Notes under the pieces: model-generated
Database searches by the model: none
Told to the model about the DNA's origin: nothing
Seen by the model: only the letters and a program-made list of their open reading frames with translations
Made by a program: the position numbers and the translations under genes
Virus record (IMG/VR): IMGVR_UViG_3300017967_000115
Span: 1-31,487 of that record
DNA from: a virus
Length of the DNA: 31,487 bases
Strand: one strand, 5' to 3'
In this document: one piece after another, positions 22,495-29,448 of the stretch
Layout: each line of letters begins with the position of its first letter
How positions within the stretch are numbered: the first letter of the stretch is position 1

Positions 22495-23549
22495 TACTTA
22501 GCTCCTAAATATGGCACATACCCCATAATGCCCCGTGGGCGGCGGGTCATGTTTCGGGCGGTGTCAAGTAATGATACTACACCACCTTCGGCGAAGTTAG
22601 AATCATCTATATCTTTAAGAACCTCTAATAAATCGTCTTCAAGCCTAGAACCATCACCGCGTGCCTGCATATCTCTTATAGCCTTAGAACCCGCCATTTG
22701 TGCCTGCATATTTGCAATAGCGGGGTTTATTGAAGATTGGTCTAATAACTCTTTTCCAAGCTTAGAACCCGCCATCTGTGCTTGCATATTTGCAATAGCG
22801 GGGTTTACTGAGGCTTGATCTAATAGCTCTTTTCCAAGCTTAGAACCCGCCATCTGTGCTTGCATATTTGCAATAGCGGGGTTTACTGAGGCTTGATCTA
22901 ATAGCTCTCTTCCAATCTTAGAACCCGCCATTTGTGCCTGCATATTTGCAATAGCGGGGTTGTCCGGCATAAAGCCGCCTGCACGCAAAGTTCCTTCAAC
23001 CGTCTGATCAGTCATCGATGCCGAATTCATATTCGCAATCCGATTCCTAACATCAACCAACTCCGCATGCTTTTCAGGATTAACTTTCGCCAATTCCTCC
23101 ATCGGATCGGTCATCAAACCGCGCTCGTTAGGTACAGATTTTGGCAAAAGCGCCTTCAACTCATCCTCACGGTCCTTCAAACTGTGCATCGCGTTAGATA
23201 CTTCATCACCAAGCTTGGTAATGGAAGGCAACAAGCGCCGTGCGCCGCGGGTCACCATGCCTAAACCGGGGATCGCGCCTAAAATACCCAAACCGCCCTC
23301 AAAATAATCGCCCTTTTGAAACGCTTCAATGCCCGCTTCGCCCGAACGGTACTCCCCGGTTCCCGGCGACATGTCCAAACCGAGTTCAAACAGCGCATTA
23401 AGGTAATTTTCTTGGGACTGCGGGTCGAGTTCTATGCCAGACATGCTGACATCTAAAGGATCCACAGAATTATCCACAGAATTATCCACAGGATTGTAGT
23501 TCTCTACCGCAGTTTTATCGTCCATACCCCAGTGATCTCGGCTTGTCAA
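22494..23549 (-). CDS. repeat protein between terminase and portal
   Basis: The frame opens at TTG (23547-23549), which overlaps the terminase stop. An ATG at 23525 is a possible start with a poorly placed GGGG. The product has 351 or 343 residues. It has the segment PVDNSVDNSVDPLDVSMSG, a middle with YLNALFELGLDMSPGTGEYR and GLGILGAIPGLGMVTRGARR, then four 26-residue repeats (NPAIANMQAQMAGSK, at residues 197, 223, 249 and 275). It closes with FAEGGVVSLLDTARNMTRRP and GYVPYLG. I know the EGGVVSL-D tail from marine phages. It may assist portal or DNA entry, since it lies between those genes. Function is unknown. Confidence 0.7.
   Translation of the reverse strand: MTSRDHWGMDDKTAVENYNPVDNSVDNSVDPLDVSMSGIELDPQSQENYLNALFELGLDMSPGTGEYRSGEAGIEAFQKGDYFEGGLGILGAIPGLGMVTRGARRLLPSITKLGDEVSNAMHSLKDREDELKALLPKSVPNERGLMTDPMEELAKVNPEKHAELVDVRNRIANMNSASMTDQTVEGTLRAGGFMPDNPAIANMQAQMAGSKIGRELLDQASVNPAIANMQAQMAGSKLGKELLDQASVNPAIANMQAQMAGSKLGKELLDQSSINPAIANMQAQMAGSKAIRDMQARGDGSRLEDDLLEVLKDIDDSNFAEGGVVSLLDTARNMTRRPRGIMGYVPYLGAK
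22683..22961 (-). repeat. four tandem 78-bp coding repeats
   Basis: Four units of 78 bases each encode NPAIANMQAQMAGSK followed by a variable 11-residue linker such as LGKELLDQASV. The middle two are almost identical at the DNA level, and the last unit has a different ending. The helical character of the units suggests a helical array. Their near-identity suggests recent duplication. Confidence 0.85.
23458..23490. promoter_or_regulatory. two perfect DnaA boxes (third degenerate) in a 12-bp repeat
   Basis: TTATCCACA occurs at 23470-23478 and 23482-23490 in the same orientation, 12 bases apart. GGATCCACA at 23458-23466 differs from the box in its first two bases. All lie inside the coding segment that gives the repeated NSVDNSVD of the neighbouring protein. 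Two perfect boxes could bind host DnaA, but the coding repeat could also produce them by chance. Confidence 0.5.
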
Positions 23550-25012
23550 TAATAAAGCCTGACTTTAGCAGACTCTTGCTCGTCTTCCCAATCATCTGTT
23601 GGCAAAATCACGAAATTACCCTGACGGTACCTCATCAATGCCTGTGTCATCGAGTCAACCAAGTCGTCGTGCTCACCATTGGGAAACGCCGCAACCTCCT
23701 CAATTAACTCATCGGCCCACGTCTCGTCCGGCGCCCATACCATCCCAGCCTCAAACAAGGGCGATACACTATGTACCCGCGTTACCTTGTCATTGCCCCG
23801 TGATGGCGTGAAATTGACCACCGGAATCCCCTGATTTCGCAATTCATGCGTCAATGGCATACCGCTCGCCTTCGCCTCCACGATGACGGTGTCGGGGTCC
23901 CAGTACTTCCACTGCTCTAACGCCACCGCTTTCAACTCCGGAAAATCCCACCGACCCTTCTTCGAATCCAAAAGAATCAAATTGGGACCCGAACCACCCT
24001 CGTTAGGATAAAAAACACCCCACGTCGTGATCGCACTAAAGTCCGCCGTCTCACGCTTACTAAACGCCGTATCGTACGACTGAATCACATACTGCAACTG
24101 CGGAACAGATCCACGCTCCCAACGTCGCCACCACTCCCGCTTAATAATCGCATTCTCTTCACCTGTAGGATTTTGCTGATACTGAGCGTTCCACTTGCTA
24201 GGAGGTATCGACGCGCGGACCGCGCTCAAATCATGGAGGCTCCAGAACTCAGGCCAACAAGGAACCTCGTCGGGGGTCCCTTCGTCAAAAATAGCCGGTA
24301 ACTCCACTACCTCCCACTGATCCGCCTTCTCATCTTTCGACATCGCCTTGATCAACTGACCGGTCATATCCTTCTCAGACCACCGCGTCTGAACCAAAAC
24401 AATCGAACCGCCCGGCTGCAAACGCTGACGAGGACCACCCGTGTACCAATCCCACGCATCCTCAAAACCCGTATTCGACATCGCGGTCTGCTCCGAGTGC
24501 GGATCGTCAATGATTACCAAGTCACCACCACGACCCGCCAAGTTCGAACCAACGCCCACGGCGTAGTACATGCCACCTTTGTTCGTGTCCCACCGACCAG
24601 ACGCCTTCGAGTCAGCCGCTAACTTAACTTCAGGAAAAATATCCTTGTACGTATCCGACTCAATCAAGTTCTTTGTCTTTCGACCAAAGTTAACCGCAAG
24701 CTCCGTGGTGTGCGTTGCCTGAATGATCTTCTTGTTAGGCTGCCTACCCATAAACCAAGCAGGAAACAAAAATGACGCAAACTCGGACTTGGTATGTCGA
24801 GGAGCCATATTGATGATCAGACGCTTGAGCTCGCCACGCGCAACACGTTCTAACTTCTCCGCAATGATTCTATGGTGCCGCCCTGCAATGAACTCGGGCC
24901 ACACGGCTTTTACGAAGTCCAAAAAATTATTTTGGCAGGCTTCCGTCTTCTCTAATTGAGCCAAACGTAAACGTAATTTGAGCTCTTTTTCGGACAGGTG
25001 TTCTTCGATCAA
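23546..25012 (-). CDS. terminase large subunit
   Basis: The product has 488 residues. It opens at TTG (25010-25012) with GGAG upstream, and no ATG lies nearby. It cuts and pumps DNA into the head. The ATPase half has a deviant Walker A MAPRHTKSE (69-77), Walker B LVIIDDP (165-171) and coupling motif VLVQTRW (205-211). The nuclease half has acidic residues in SYDTAF (Asp314), EAKASG (Glu379) and HDDLVDSM (Asp449, Asp450, Asp453). All motors and metal ligands are present. It is separated from the small subunit by about 5.8 kb of small genes. A promoter and a 600-base gap lie upstream. Confidence 0.92.
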   Translation of the reverse strand: MIEEHLSEKELKLRLRLAQLEKTEACQNNFLDFVKAVWPEFIAGRHHRIIAEKLERVARGELKRLIINMAPRHTKSEFASFLFPAWFMGRQPNKKIIQATHTTELAVNFGRKTKNLIESDTYKDIFPEVKLAADSKASGRWDTNKGGMYYAVGVGSNLAGRGGDLVIIDDPHSEQTAMSNTGFEDAWDWYTGGPRQRLQPGGSIVLVQTRWSEKDMTGQLIKAMSKDEKADQWEVVELPAIFDEGTPDEVPCWPEFWSLHDLSAVRASIPPSKWNAQYQQNPTGEENAIIKREWWRRWERGSVPQLQYVIQSYDTAFSKRETADFSAITTWGVFYPNEGGSGPNLILLDSKKGRWDFPELKAVALEQWKYWDPDTVIVEAKASGMPLTHELRNQGIPVVNFTPSRGNDKVTRVHSVSPLFEAGMVWAPDETWADELIEEVAAFPNGEHDDLVDSMTQALMRYRQGNFVILPTDDWEDEQESAKVRLYY

Positions 25013-25044
25013 AGTTTGTCTCCGGGGGACCCTAAATATATGGG

Positions 25045-25072
25045 ATTTTATCGGCTTTTATGCGGTAGTAAA
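25045..25072 (-). promoter_or_regulatory. possible promoter of the terminase-portal operon
   Basis: On the minus strand, TTTACT (25067-25072) and TAAAAT (25045-25050) are spaced by 16 bases. The plus-strand motif TATATGGGA lies just downstream (25037-25045), as in the early cassettes. A GGAG and TTG start follow. Moderately convincing. Confidence 0.5.
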
Positions 25073-25560
25073 GACCATATCATTTTTCTGCTGATTATTT
25101 GTGAAAAACATGGCCCATGATGCCGTGCCCAGCGATGCGCCGCCGCGAATTTCGGATCGCGATAAGTGTTTGATTTTAAACGATTTAGCCTCGATTCTCA
25201 AAGGATCCTAGAAAAAGTACCGCGAACCACGCGCCGCGGTTTTAATTGCGGATTAATTAATAATTTGCTGCGTGATCGATGCAGCGGATCGCCGCCCCAG
25301 TGCCGCGGATCGCGCCCCTCGATGAACATCGAGCGCGCCCTGTACGTCAAAAAAATAACGTACATAAAATAATCACGAACAAACAAACACGCACCACGAA
25401 CCGCGCACCAAGAGCCCTGGTCTCGCGCTGGACAACCTCGCCCGCAACCCTTGCTATTGCTGCGTTTTTAAATCGCTTTTTGTACAAAAAATCGCAATCC
25501 GTAGGTTTCGAGCCGTGATCGAGCGCCCGCGCCCCGCTTGTATTACTACCGAGCACGCAT
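25073..25560. other. noncoding region rich in dyads and GATC
   Basis: No reading frame here has a convincing start, ribosome site or recognisable product. The region holds several dyads: CTCGATG-AA-CATCGAG (25318-25333), TGTACGT and ACGTACA with a 10-base loop (25341-25364), a 14-base palindrome TTTTTGTACAAAAA (25477-25490) and GCTGC with GCAGC around ATCGAT (about 25267-25285). CGGATCGC recurs three times (near 25153, 25286 and 25307). It could contain a replication origin, a packaging site or regulatory sites. Confidence 0.6.
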
Positions 25561-25561
25561 G

Positions 25562-25585
25562 AAAAAGCCCGCTCGATGGCGGGCT
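25562..25585 (-). terminator. intrinsic terminator of the zinc-ribbon unit
   Basis: On the minus strand the 7-bp stem AGCCCGC / GCGGGCT closes a CATCGA loop and runs into TTTTTC. It lies 24 bases after the stop of the gene at 25609 and matches the terminators of the neighbouring units. Confidence 0.85.
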
Positions 25586-25608
25586 ACTGGGTGACAAGAT
25601 CGAGGGCT

Positions 25609-25923
25609 TTAGATCAGCGCCTCGCACGATGGACAATTGATCCGATCAGGCGGAACCAGTGCGCCACAATCGCAACGGGCGCATTGAATAACTGGCGGCG
25701 ATAATCTGGGCGCGTCGCGGGTATCCACCAAAATAGGCGGGCGATATTTTACAGTGGGGCGCTTGTGAATTAAGCCCGCTAGATGTTCGGCGCTCTCTAT
25801 CGCTTTTTCTGCGCAATCGTAAATCCCAAAGCCAGTCCCAAAGGGCTCGCTTGGTCTATGCCACGATAACTCCCATTGATTATTACGGCGCTCAATCCGC
25901 AAATAGTGGTTTTGTAAATTCAT
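25609..25923 (-). CDS. small zinc-ribbon-like protein
   Basis: The product has 104 residues. The N-terminal part (HYLRIERRNNQWELSWHRPS, then FGIYDCAEKAIESAEHLAGL) is followed by a linker. The C-terminal part has CARCDCGALVPPDRINCPSC. The C-x-x-C-x-C, then C-x-x-C arrangement is that of a zinc ribbon with one extra cysteine, so it probably binds zinc and may bind nucleic acid or protein. It is the only gene in its unit, with its own promoter-leader and terminator. No known phage function is assigned. Confidence 0.65.
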   Translation of the reverse strand: MNLQNHYLRIERRNNQWELSWHRPSEPFGTGFGIYDCAEKAIESAEHLAGLIHKRPTVKYRPPILVDTRDAPRLSPPVIQCARCDCGALVPPDRINCPSCEALI

Positions 25924-25996
25924 GGTTTAAATCCCCGTTTTAATCGAGCGGAATAGCTCAGCGCTAATTATGGGATCGATCCCATATAAAAAGCAA
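25924..25996 (-). promoter_or_regulatory. promoter-operator-leader unit 1
   Basis: -35 TTGCTT (25991-25996) and -10 CATAAT (25967-25972) are 18 bases apart. A perfect 18-base palindrome TATGGGATCGATCCCATA (25969-25986) overlaps the -10 and spacer. A leader hairpin GAGC-TATTCC-GCTC (25946-25959) begins within 7 bases of the -10. A GGGGATTT ribosome site then leads into the ATG of the zinc-ribbon gene. Confidence 0.8.
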
Positions 25997-26000
25997 GCAA

Positions 26001-26025
26001 CAAAAAGCCCGCACGATGGCGGGCT
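26001..26025 (-). terminator. intrinsic terminator of the 26048-26776 unit
   Basis: AGCCCGC / GCGGGCT stem (26006-26025) with CATCGT loop, followed by TTTTTG on the minus strand. It lies 22 bases after the stop of the 50-residue gene and just before the next promoter. Confidence 0.85.
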
Positions 26026-26047
26026 GTTAAGGTGACAAGATCGAGCG

Positions 26048-26200
26048 CTAATCGGCAGGGCTAAACAACCAAGCGCCTAATCCAAGATATGCAGCAATTA
26101 AACCGCCCGCGAGAAAGAGCTCATCGAAAGTGACAAGCGCCAGAACAAAAGCCGCCATTGCTAAACCGAAAAGCCCGTGGGCAAGATTAACTAAACGCAT
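26048..26200 (-). CDS. 50-residue membrane protein
   Basis: Its ATG overlaps the preceding stop (TGATG). Translation MRLVNLAHGLFGLAMAAFVL, then ALVTFDELFLAGGLIAAYLG and LGAWLFSPAD. Two hydrophobic helices (about 5-23 and 30-46) meet at the acidic turn TFDE. It is the last gene of a three-gene unit and is followed by a terminator. A two-helix membrane protein of this size could alter the host membrane or be a holin-like factor. No family is recognised. Confidence 0.65.
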   Translation of the reverse strand: MRLVNLAHGLFGLAMAAFVLALVTFDELFLAGGLIAAYLGLGAWLFSPAD

Positions 26201-26388
26201 CACTCATCCCCCGAAACAGGCTCGCAACCGCGCTCCAATATTGCCAGTGTCCGATTGGCAATGTCACGGCGGTCTTTCCATTGATCGGTTGACTCAGCGG
26301 CAGCCCATAAAGCCTGCAAGATATTATTCAGATCCGCGCCCTCGATCTCATAAACAACGTTATCTTTAAAAATTGGTGAATAGTACAT
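26200..26388 (-). CDS. small conserved early protein
   Basis: The product has 62 residues: MYYSPIFKDNVVYEIEGADL, then NNILQALWAAAESTDQWKDR and NRTLAILERGCEPVSGDE. It is acidic with a helical centre. It lies one base after the gene at 26390 and overlaps the membrane protein start, so the three are one operon. I do not recognise its function. Confidence 0.6.
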   Translation of the reverse strand: MYYSPIFKDNVVYEIEGADLNNILQALWAAAESTDQWKDRRDIANRTLAILERGCEPVSGDE

Positions 26389-26389
26389 A

Positions 26390-26776
26390 TCAAGCTCCCT
26401 CTTTCTCTAGATCTAGTTCGAGCTGTTCGATCAATCGCTGCGCTTCATGATATTCAGCAACTGGGAAGCCGTAATGATCTGTAGAGCTGATCCCGAAAAC
26501 GTCACCGGATTTTAAGCTAAGCAAACAGGGCTCATAGTCGCGCTGCACCACTCGAACATCGATGTTCGCAAGATCGAGCACGCCATTAATCCGCTCGCGG
26601 GTTGTTGGAGTATTCCAACCGGCAAGGGTGATCGTTAAGACCTCGTTATCGTCTGCCCATTTGGCGATTAAATTACCGTGCAAATATAGCTCCTTGCCAT
26701 TGGTGAAAGTATTACCCATCGAAAAGGCGCGATGATCTACAAAAGCGCCCGCGGTTTTTTCTGTAATTTTTCTCAT
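26390..26776 (-). CDS. conserved early phage protein with LHGNLIA and TTRERING motifs
   Basis: The start at 26776 follows an AAGGAAA ribosome site. An upstream in-frame start lies inside the promoter. The product has 128 residues: MRKITEKTAGAFVDHRAFSM, then GNTFTNGKELYLHGNLIAKW, LTITLAGWNTPTTRERINGV and a charged C-terminal helix. Proteins with N-T-x-V-x-LYLHGN-IA, then GW-T-TTRERLNG are widespread in phages and plasmids, all of unknown function. It is the first gene after promoter unit 2. Confidence 0.72.
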   Translation of the reverse strand: MRKITEKTAGAFVDHRAFSMGNTFTNGKELYLHGNLIAKWADDNEVLTITLAGWNTPTTRERINGVLDLANIDVRVVQRDYEPCLLSLKSGDVFGISSTDHYGFPVAEYHEAQRLIEQLELDLEKEGA

Positions 26777-26849
26777 TTGGAAATTTTCCTTTTTTAATCG
26801 TGCGGAATTGCACGCTCTTATTATGGGACTAGTCCCATATAAAACGCAA
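26777..26849 (-). promoter_or_regulatory. promoter-operator-leader unit 2
   Basis: -35 TTGCGT (26844-26849) and -10 CATAAT (26820-26825) are 18 bases apart. A perfect 18-base palindrome TATGGGACTAGTCCCATA (26822-26839) lies over them. The leader hairpin has a 5-bp stem with the loop AATTCC (26799-26814). Its ribosome site is AAGGAAA instead of GGGGATTT. Confidence 0.8.
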
Positions 26850-26854
26850 GCCAC

Positions 26855-26879
26855 AAAAAAGCCCGCACGATGGCGGGCT
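26855..26879 (-). terminator. intrinsic terminator of the 26901 unit
   Basis: GCCCGC / GCGGGC stem with CATCGT loop (26860-26879), followed by TTTTTT on the minus strand, 21 bases after the coding end. Same design as its neighbours. Confidence 0.85.
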
Positions 26880-26900
26880 AAATAGATCCAGATCGAGCGC

Positions 26901-27416
26901 TTAAAAATCTAAGCGAATAGTCGCGCTTTCTAATGCGCTTTTAATCTCGCTAGCGATGGTTTCTGTTAAGCCATCAAGATCGGCATTATCGAGCGCCTCG
27001 CCCAGCTCATCAGATAAGACCTCGCGCGCCAGCTCTTTTACCACGTCACCCGCGCCGCCATAGCTGAGCTCGCTTTGCAGCTCATCAGCAACCGCCTGTT
27101 CTACTGATTTTTGCACGCGATCCTCAATCCGCTCATCGAACAATCCCTGATCGATCAACGCAACAATCGCTTTCTCGAAAGGTAGATAAACCGCATCAGC
27201 TCGGGCGATACGATCACGCACCAAACGATCAGCCGTGTCTTTGTCGATCATCATTTTAGTGATCTGTTGGTTTTGTTCGTGAATGCGATTGCTTTTCTCA
27301 GCAATCTCAGCGCGTAGCTTGCCGATCTCAGCGTGCGCGCTTTCAAGATCTGTAAAGCCATCGTCGATGATGCGATTAGCTGCGAATTCTACGTTGTTGT
27401 TTACGTCATTGATCAT
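26901..27416 (-). CDS. coiled-coil early protein
   Basis: The ATG at 27416 is chosen over an in-frame start inside the leader. A GGGGATTT site precedes it. The product has 171 residues. The coiled coil covers about residues 18-60 (HAEIGKLRAEIAEKSNRIHE), then a helical part (LPFEKAIVALIDQGLFDERI). It ends in acidic helices (VKELAREVLSDELGEALDNA). There are no cysteines and no membrane segment. It is the only gene in its unit. Its DNA has 13 GATC sites in about 540 bases, more than elsewhere in the window. Function unknown. Confidence 0.65.
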   Translation of the reverse strand: MINDVNNNVEFAANRIIDDGFTDLESAHAEIGKLRAEIAEKSNRIHEQNQQITKMMIDKDTADRLVRDRIARADAVYLPFEKAIVALIDQGLFDERIEDRVQKSVEQAVADELQSELSYGGAGDVVKELAREVLSDELGEALDNADLDGLTETIASEIKSALESATIRLDF

Positions 27417-27489
27417 TTTAAAAATCCCCGTTTTAATCGAGCGGAAGTGCTCGCCCATAAGTATAGGATAAATCTCATATAAAAATCCA
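27417..27489 (-). promoter_or_regulatory. promoter-operator-leader unit 3
   Basis: -10 TATACT (27460-27465) and a weak -35 TGGATT (27484-27489) are 18 bases apart. The operator palindrome is degenerate (TATATGAGAT and ATCCTATA halves). The leader hairpin CGAGC-ACTTCC-GCTCG (27438-27453) has a 5-bp stem. The ribosome site is GGGGATTT. Confidence 0.72.
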
Positions 27490-27494
27490 GAAAT

Positions 27495-27519
27495 AAAAAA
27501 GCCCGCACAAAGGCGGGCT
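27495..27519 (-). terminator. intrinsic terminator of the DUF932 unit
   Basis: GCCCGC / GCGGGC stem (27500-27519) with a CTTTGT loop, followed by TTTTTTATTT on the minus strand, 24 bases after the DUF932 stop. Confidence 0.85.
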
Positions 27520-27543
27520 AAACGGGGTTTAAAGCTCAGGCGC

Positions 27544-28734
27544 TTATGCGACTTTATCCAATAGCTTACCGGCTAAACGCTCAACCTCGATGCGGTTATC
27601 TTGATGCGGAATATCACGCGCTATAGCTGTAATACCCTGCACCGCGTCCCATACGTTTTCGATAGGGCGCTGCTCTTCCTTCATGTGGCGCTGCATTGCC
27701 GCATTAGCCATACGCTTAGATAACCCCGCGCGCTTGGTTAAAAACTCTAAGCGCTTTTCGTCGGTGCTCTCGATCTTAGCTTGCTTAGCTGCTTGTACGC
27801 CCTCGATGAAAGATCCGGTGCTACCTTGTGCGAATGACTGCAAAGCCGGACGCGCTTCAGTAGCGAAACGATCTGGGGCAAATTTAGTGTGGCGAATCTT
27901 AATTTCCTGAAAATTCTCAACGCCCCATAGATTGCGATTCATACAAACGCCGCGCAGATACATAGCAGCAATGCCCGCTGTCTTACTGCCCGTTTCACTA
28001 TTCCAAGCGTAAAAACCTCTAAACATCAGATCCGGCTCGCCATTGGCTAACTTACCGACTTCAATGGGGTTGCGATCATCGACTAAGAAAACAAACACGT
28101 CACGATCAGACGCAAACAACGTTGTGGTATCCATAGTCACCGGTACTTCTGGATCATAAACCGACAGACCATTATTGCCGCCCACAATCGCCCCGGGAAT
28201 TTTCCAACGCCCATTCGATCCATCAACCAAGTCTTTAATTGGACGTAAGATTTCATGGTCATAAATACGCCCATAGTCAGCGCCAGTAGCTGCACGCAAC
28301 TGCTGCGATTCGCCATTTGAATAAACCTTGATCAGATCGCGAGAGCGATTGTGCTGCAAACCCCATTGCAAACAATCCGCGACTAATGGTGCGGGTAGAT
28401 CTTTAAGGTAGCCCGCAGGCGCCCCAGATAACTGCGCCATCTGCCCAAATGACCAGTTAGTGGGCATATCCATTGCCTCGCGTCCATTCTCATCAGTGTA
28501 CTCAACCATGATATCGCCCATCGATGGGTTTTCTTCATCAACCGTGCCGATAATATTCATCTTATGGGTATCGACAATGCGGCTAGTCATTTCGCGAGCA
28601 TCTGCAAGCTTGAATTGCAACATATCATCGAGCGAGGTAAAGCGCTCATCCTCAGGGCGGTTAGCCCAGTTAGATGCAAGCGCGTTATGTTTAGAAATGC
28701 CATGGGTAAAAGCATCAGTGTTATAGGTAGTCAT
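27544..28734 (-). CDS. DUF932 (phage/plasmid-like TIGR03299) protein
   Basis: The product has 396 residues. Features of this family appear in order: MPTNWSFGQMAQLSGAPAGY, LRAATGADYGRIYDHEILRP, FASDRDVFVFLVDDRNPIEV, FRGFYAWNSETGSKTAGIAA and MYLRGVCMNRNLWGVENFQE. The C-terminal part has LTKRAGLSKRMANAAMQRHM. Proteins of this family are found on phages and plasmids and have no proven function. A role in DNA metabolism or defence against host systems has been suggested only loosely. It is a single-gene unit with promoter unit 4 and its own terminator. Confidence 0.85.
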   Translation of the reverse strand: MTTYNTDAFTHGISKHNALASNWANRPEDERFTSLDDMLQFKLADAREMTSRIVDTHKMNIIGTVDEENPSMGDIMVEYTDENGREAMDMPTNWSFGQMAQLSGAPAGYLKDLPAPLVADCLQWGLQHNRSRDLIKVYSNGESQQLRAATGADYGRIYDHEILRPIKDLVDGSNGRWKIPGAIVGGNNGLSVYDPEVPVTMDTTTLFASDRDVFVFLVDDRNPIEVGKLANGEPDLMFRGFYAWNSETGSKTAGIAAMYLRGVCMNRNLWGVENFQEIKIRHTKFAPDRFATEARPALQSFAQGSTGSFIEGVQAAKQAKIESTDEKRLEFLTKRAGLSKRMANAAMQRHMKEEQRPIENVWDAVQGITAIARDIPHQDNRIEVERLAGKLLDKVA

Positions 28735-28809
28735 AAGTAAATCCCCGTTGGATTAATTCGAGCGATATTGCTCAACAATTAGTATCGGATAAATCGCATA
28801 CAAAAACAA
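28735..28809 (-). promoter_or_regulatory. promoter-operator-leader unit 4
   Basis: -35 TTGTTT (28804-28809) and -10 GATACT (28781-28786) are 17 bases apart. An imperfect inverted repeat GTATCGGATAAATCGCATAC covers 28782-28801. The leader hairpin GAGC-AATATC-GCTC lies at 28760-28773. GGGGATTT precedes the ATG of DUF932. Confidence 0.75.
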
Positions 28810-28820
28810 GCTAATTTTCC

Positions 28821-28848
28821 AAAAAATAAACCCGCCTCGATGGGCGGG
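28821..28848 (-). terminator. intrinsic terminator ending the small-gene operon
   Basis: CCCGCC / GGCGGG stem (28831-28848) with CATCGA loop, followed by TTTATTTTTT on the minus strand. It closes the unit of genes from 30395 to about 28856. Confidence 0.85.
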
Positions 28849-28855
28849 TGTTAAA

Positions 28856-28942
28856 TCAGCGTCTGGATCTGTATCGGGGTTTTCTACGTTGCGGTTGTTT
28901 CATTCCCTTTTCCCATGCCTCTTTTCCATAAATTAAACACAT
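28856..28942 (-). CDS. possible 28-residue basic peptide
   Basis: Translation MCLIYGKEAWEKGMKQPQRR, then KPRYRSRR. It starts 20 bases after the stop at 28963 and ends 8 bases before the terminator stem. Upstream TGGGT is a weak ribosome site. The C-terminal third is Arg and Lys rich. The size is at the limit for a gene, so translation is uncertain. Confidence 0.4.
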   Translation of the reverse strand: MCLIYGKEAWEKGMKQPQRRKPRYRSRR

Positions 28943-28962
28943 TACCCATTTGATTAAAAACA

Positions 28963-29448
28963 TCAGCGCCAAACCATCCCATCTTCAGTAAATTCATAAC
29001 CATCAAACTCGCATCGCTCGATAAAACATTCCTTACCGCTATGCCATTCAATATCCGATTGAGCATTGCGAAAGCCTGTATCTAAGCAGTCTTTTAAAAC
29101 ATCGAGATAGTCAGCATCGGTTTTCTTACTAACCCATTCGCGCAACGGGTGCAGAAAATCCTCGTCAAACGTAGTACCAGAAAAAGGACAATCTTTCGGT
29201 TGATACTCGATCACGTTGCCATGCTCGATGTCGGGATACTCAGCGCTAAACCAATAGCCATAAGAATCTAACTCATAATCGCGCAATCGAATGTGCGTCA
29301 AATCAGCAAAGCCCTTTAACGCTTCGCGCCATTCATCAACCCAGTGCCATTCATCACCGCCTTGATGTACCCAATCCATATAAGCCCGCTCTTTAGCCTG
29401 CTCGCTCAGCTCATCATAGGTAAATACTTTGGTTATCACTTCACGCAT
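28963..29448 (-). CDS. protein with YDELSEQAKERA N-terminal motif
   Basis: The product has 161 residues. It begins MREVITKVFTYDELSEQAKE, then RAYMDWVHQGGDEWHWVDEW and LKGFADLTHIRLRDYELDSY, with YGYWFSAEYPDIEHGNV. The YTFDELSEEAKEKA-like start and the later G-YW-S-Y pattern belong to a phage protein family often labelled as antitoxin-like in databases. I see no toxin partner here, so no toxin-antitoxin role is claimed. Its start overlaps the stop of the gene at 29441. It is rich in Trp, Asp and Glu. Confidence 0.65.
   Translation of the reverse strand: MREVITKVFTYDELSEQAKERAYMDWVHQGGDEWHWVDEWREALKGFADLTHIRLRDYELDSYGYWFSAEYPDIEHGNVIEYQPKDCPFSGTTFDEDFLHPLREWVSKKTDADYLDVLKDCLDTGFRNAQSDIEWHSGKECFIERCEFDGYEFTEDGMVWR

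Noticed and set aside
25198-25556. Short open frames on both strands in the noncoding region
   Set aside because: None has a suitable ribosome site, a recognisable product or coupling to neighbours, and the frames cross the dyads.
26777-26854. Upstream start for the LHGNLIA protein
   Set aside because: The extra residues would be encoded by the promoter and leader hairpin of unit 2, and the ATG at 26776 has its own ribosome site.
27417-27458. Upstream start for the coiled-coil protein
   Set aside because: It falls inside the leader hairpin of unit 3. The ATG at 27416 follows GGGGATTT.
28884-29066. Alternative frame over the 3' end of the 28963-29448 gene
   Set aside because: Most of it overlaps a longer conserved gene in another frame. 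The smaller frame 28856-28942 fits the gap better.
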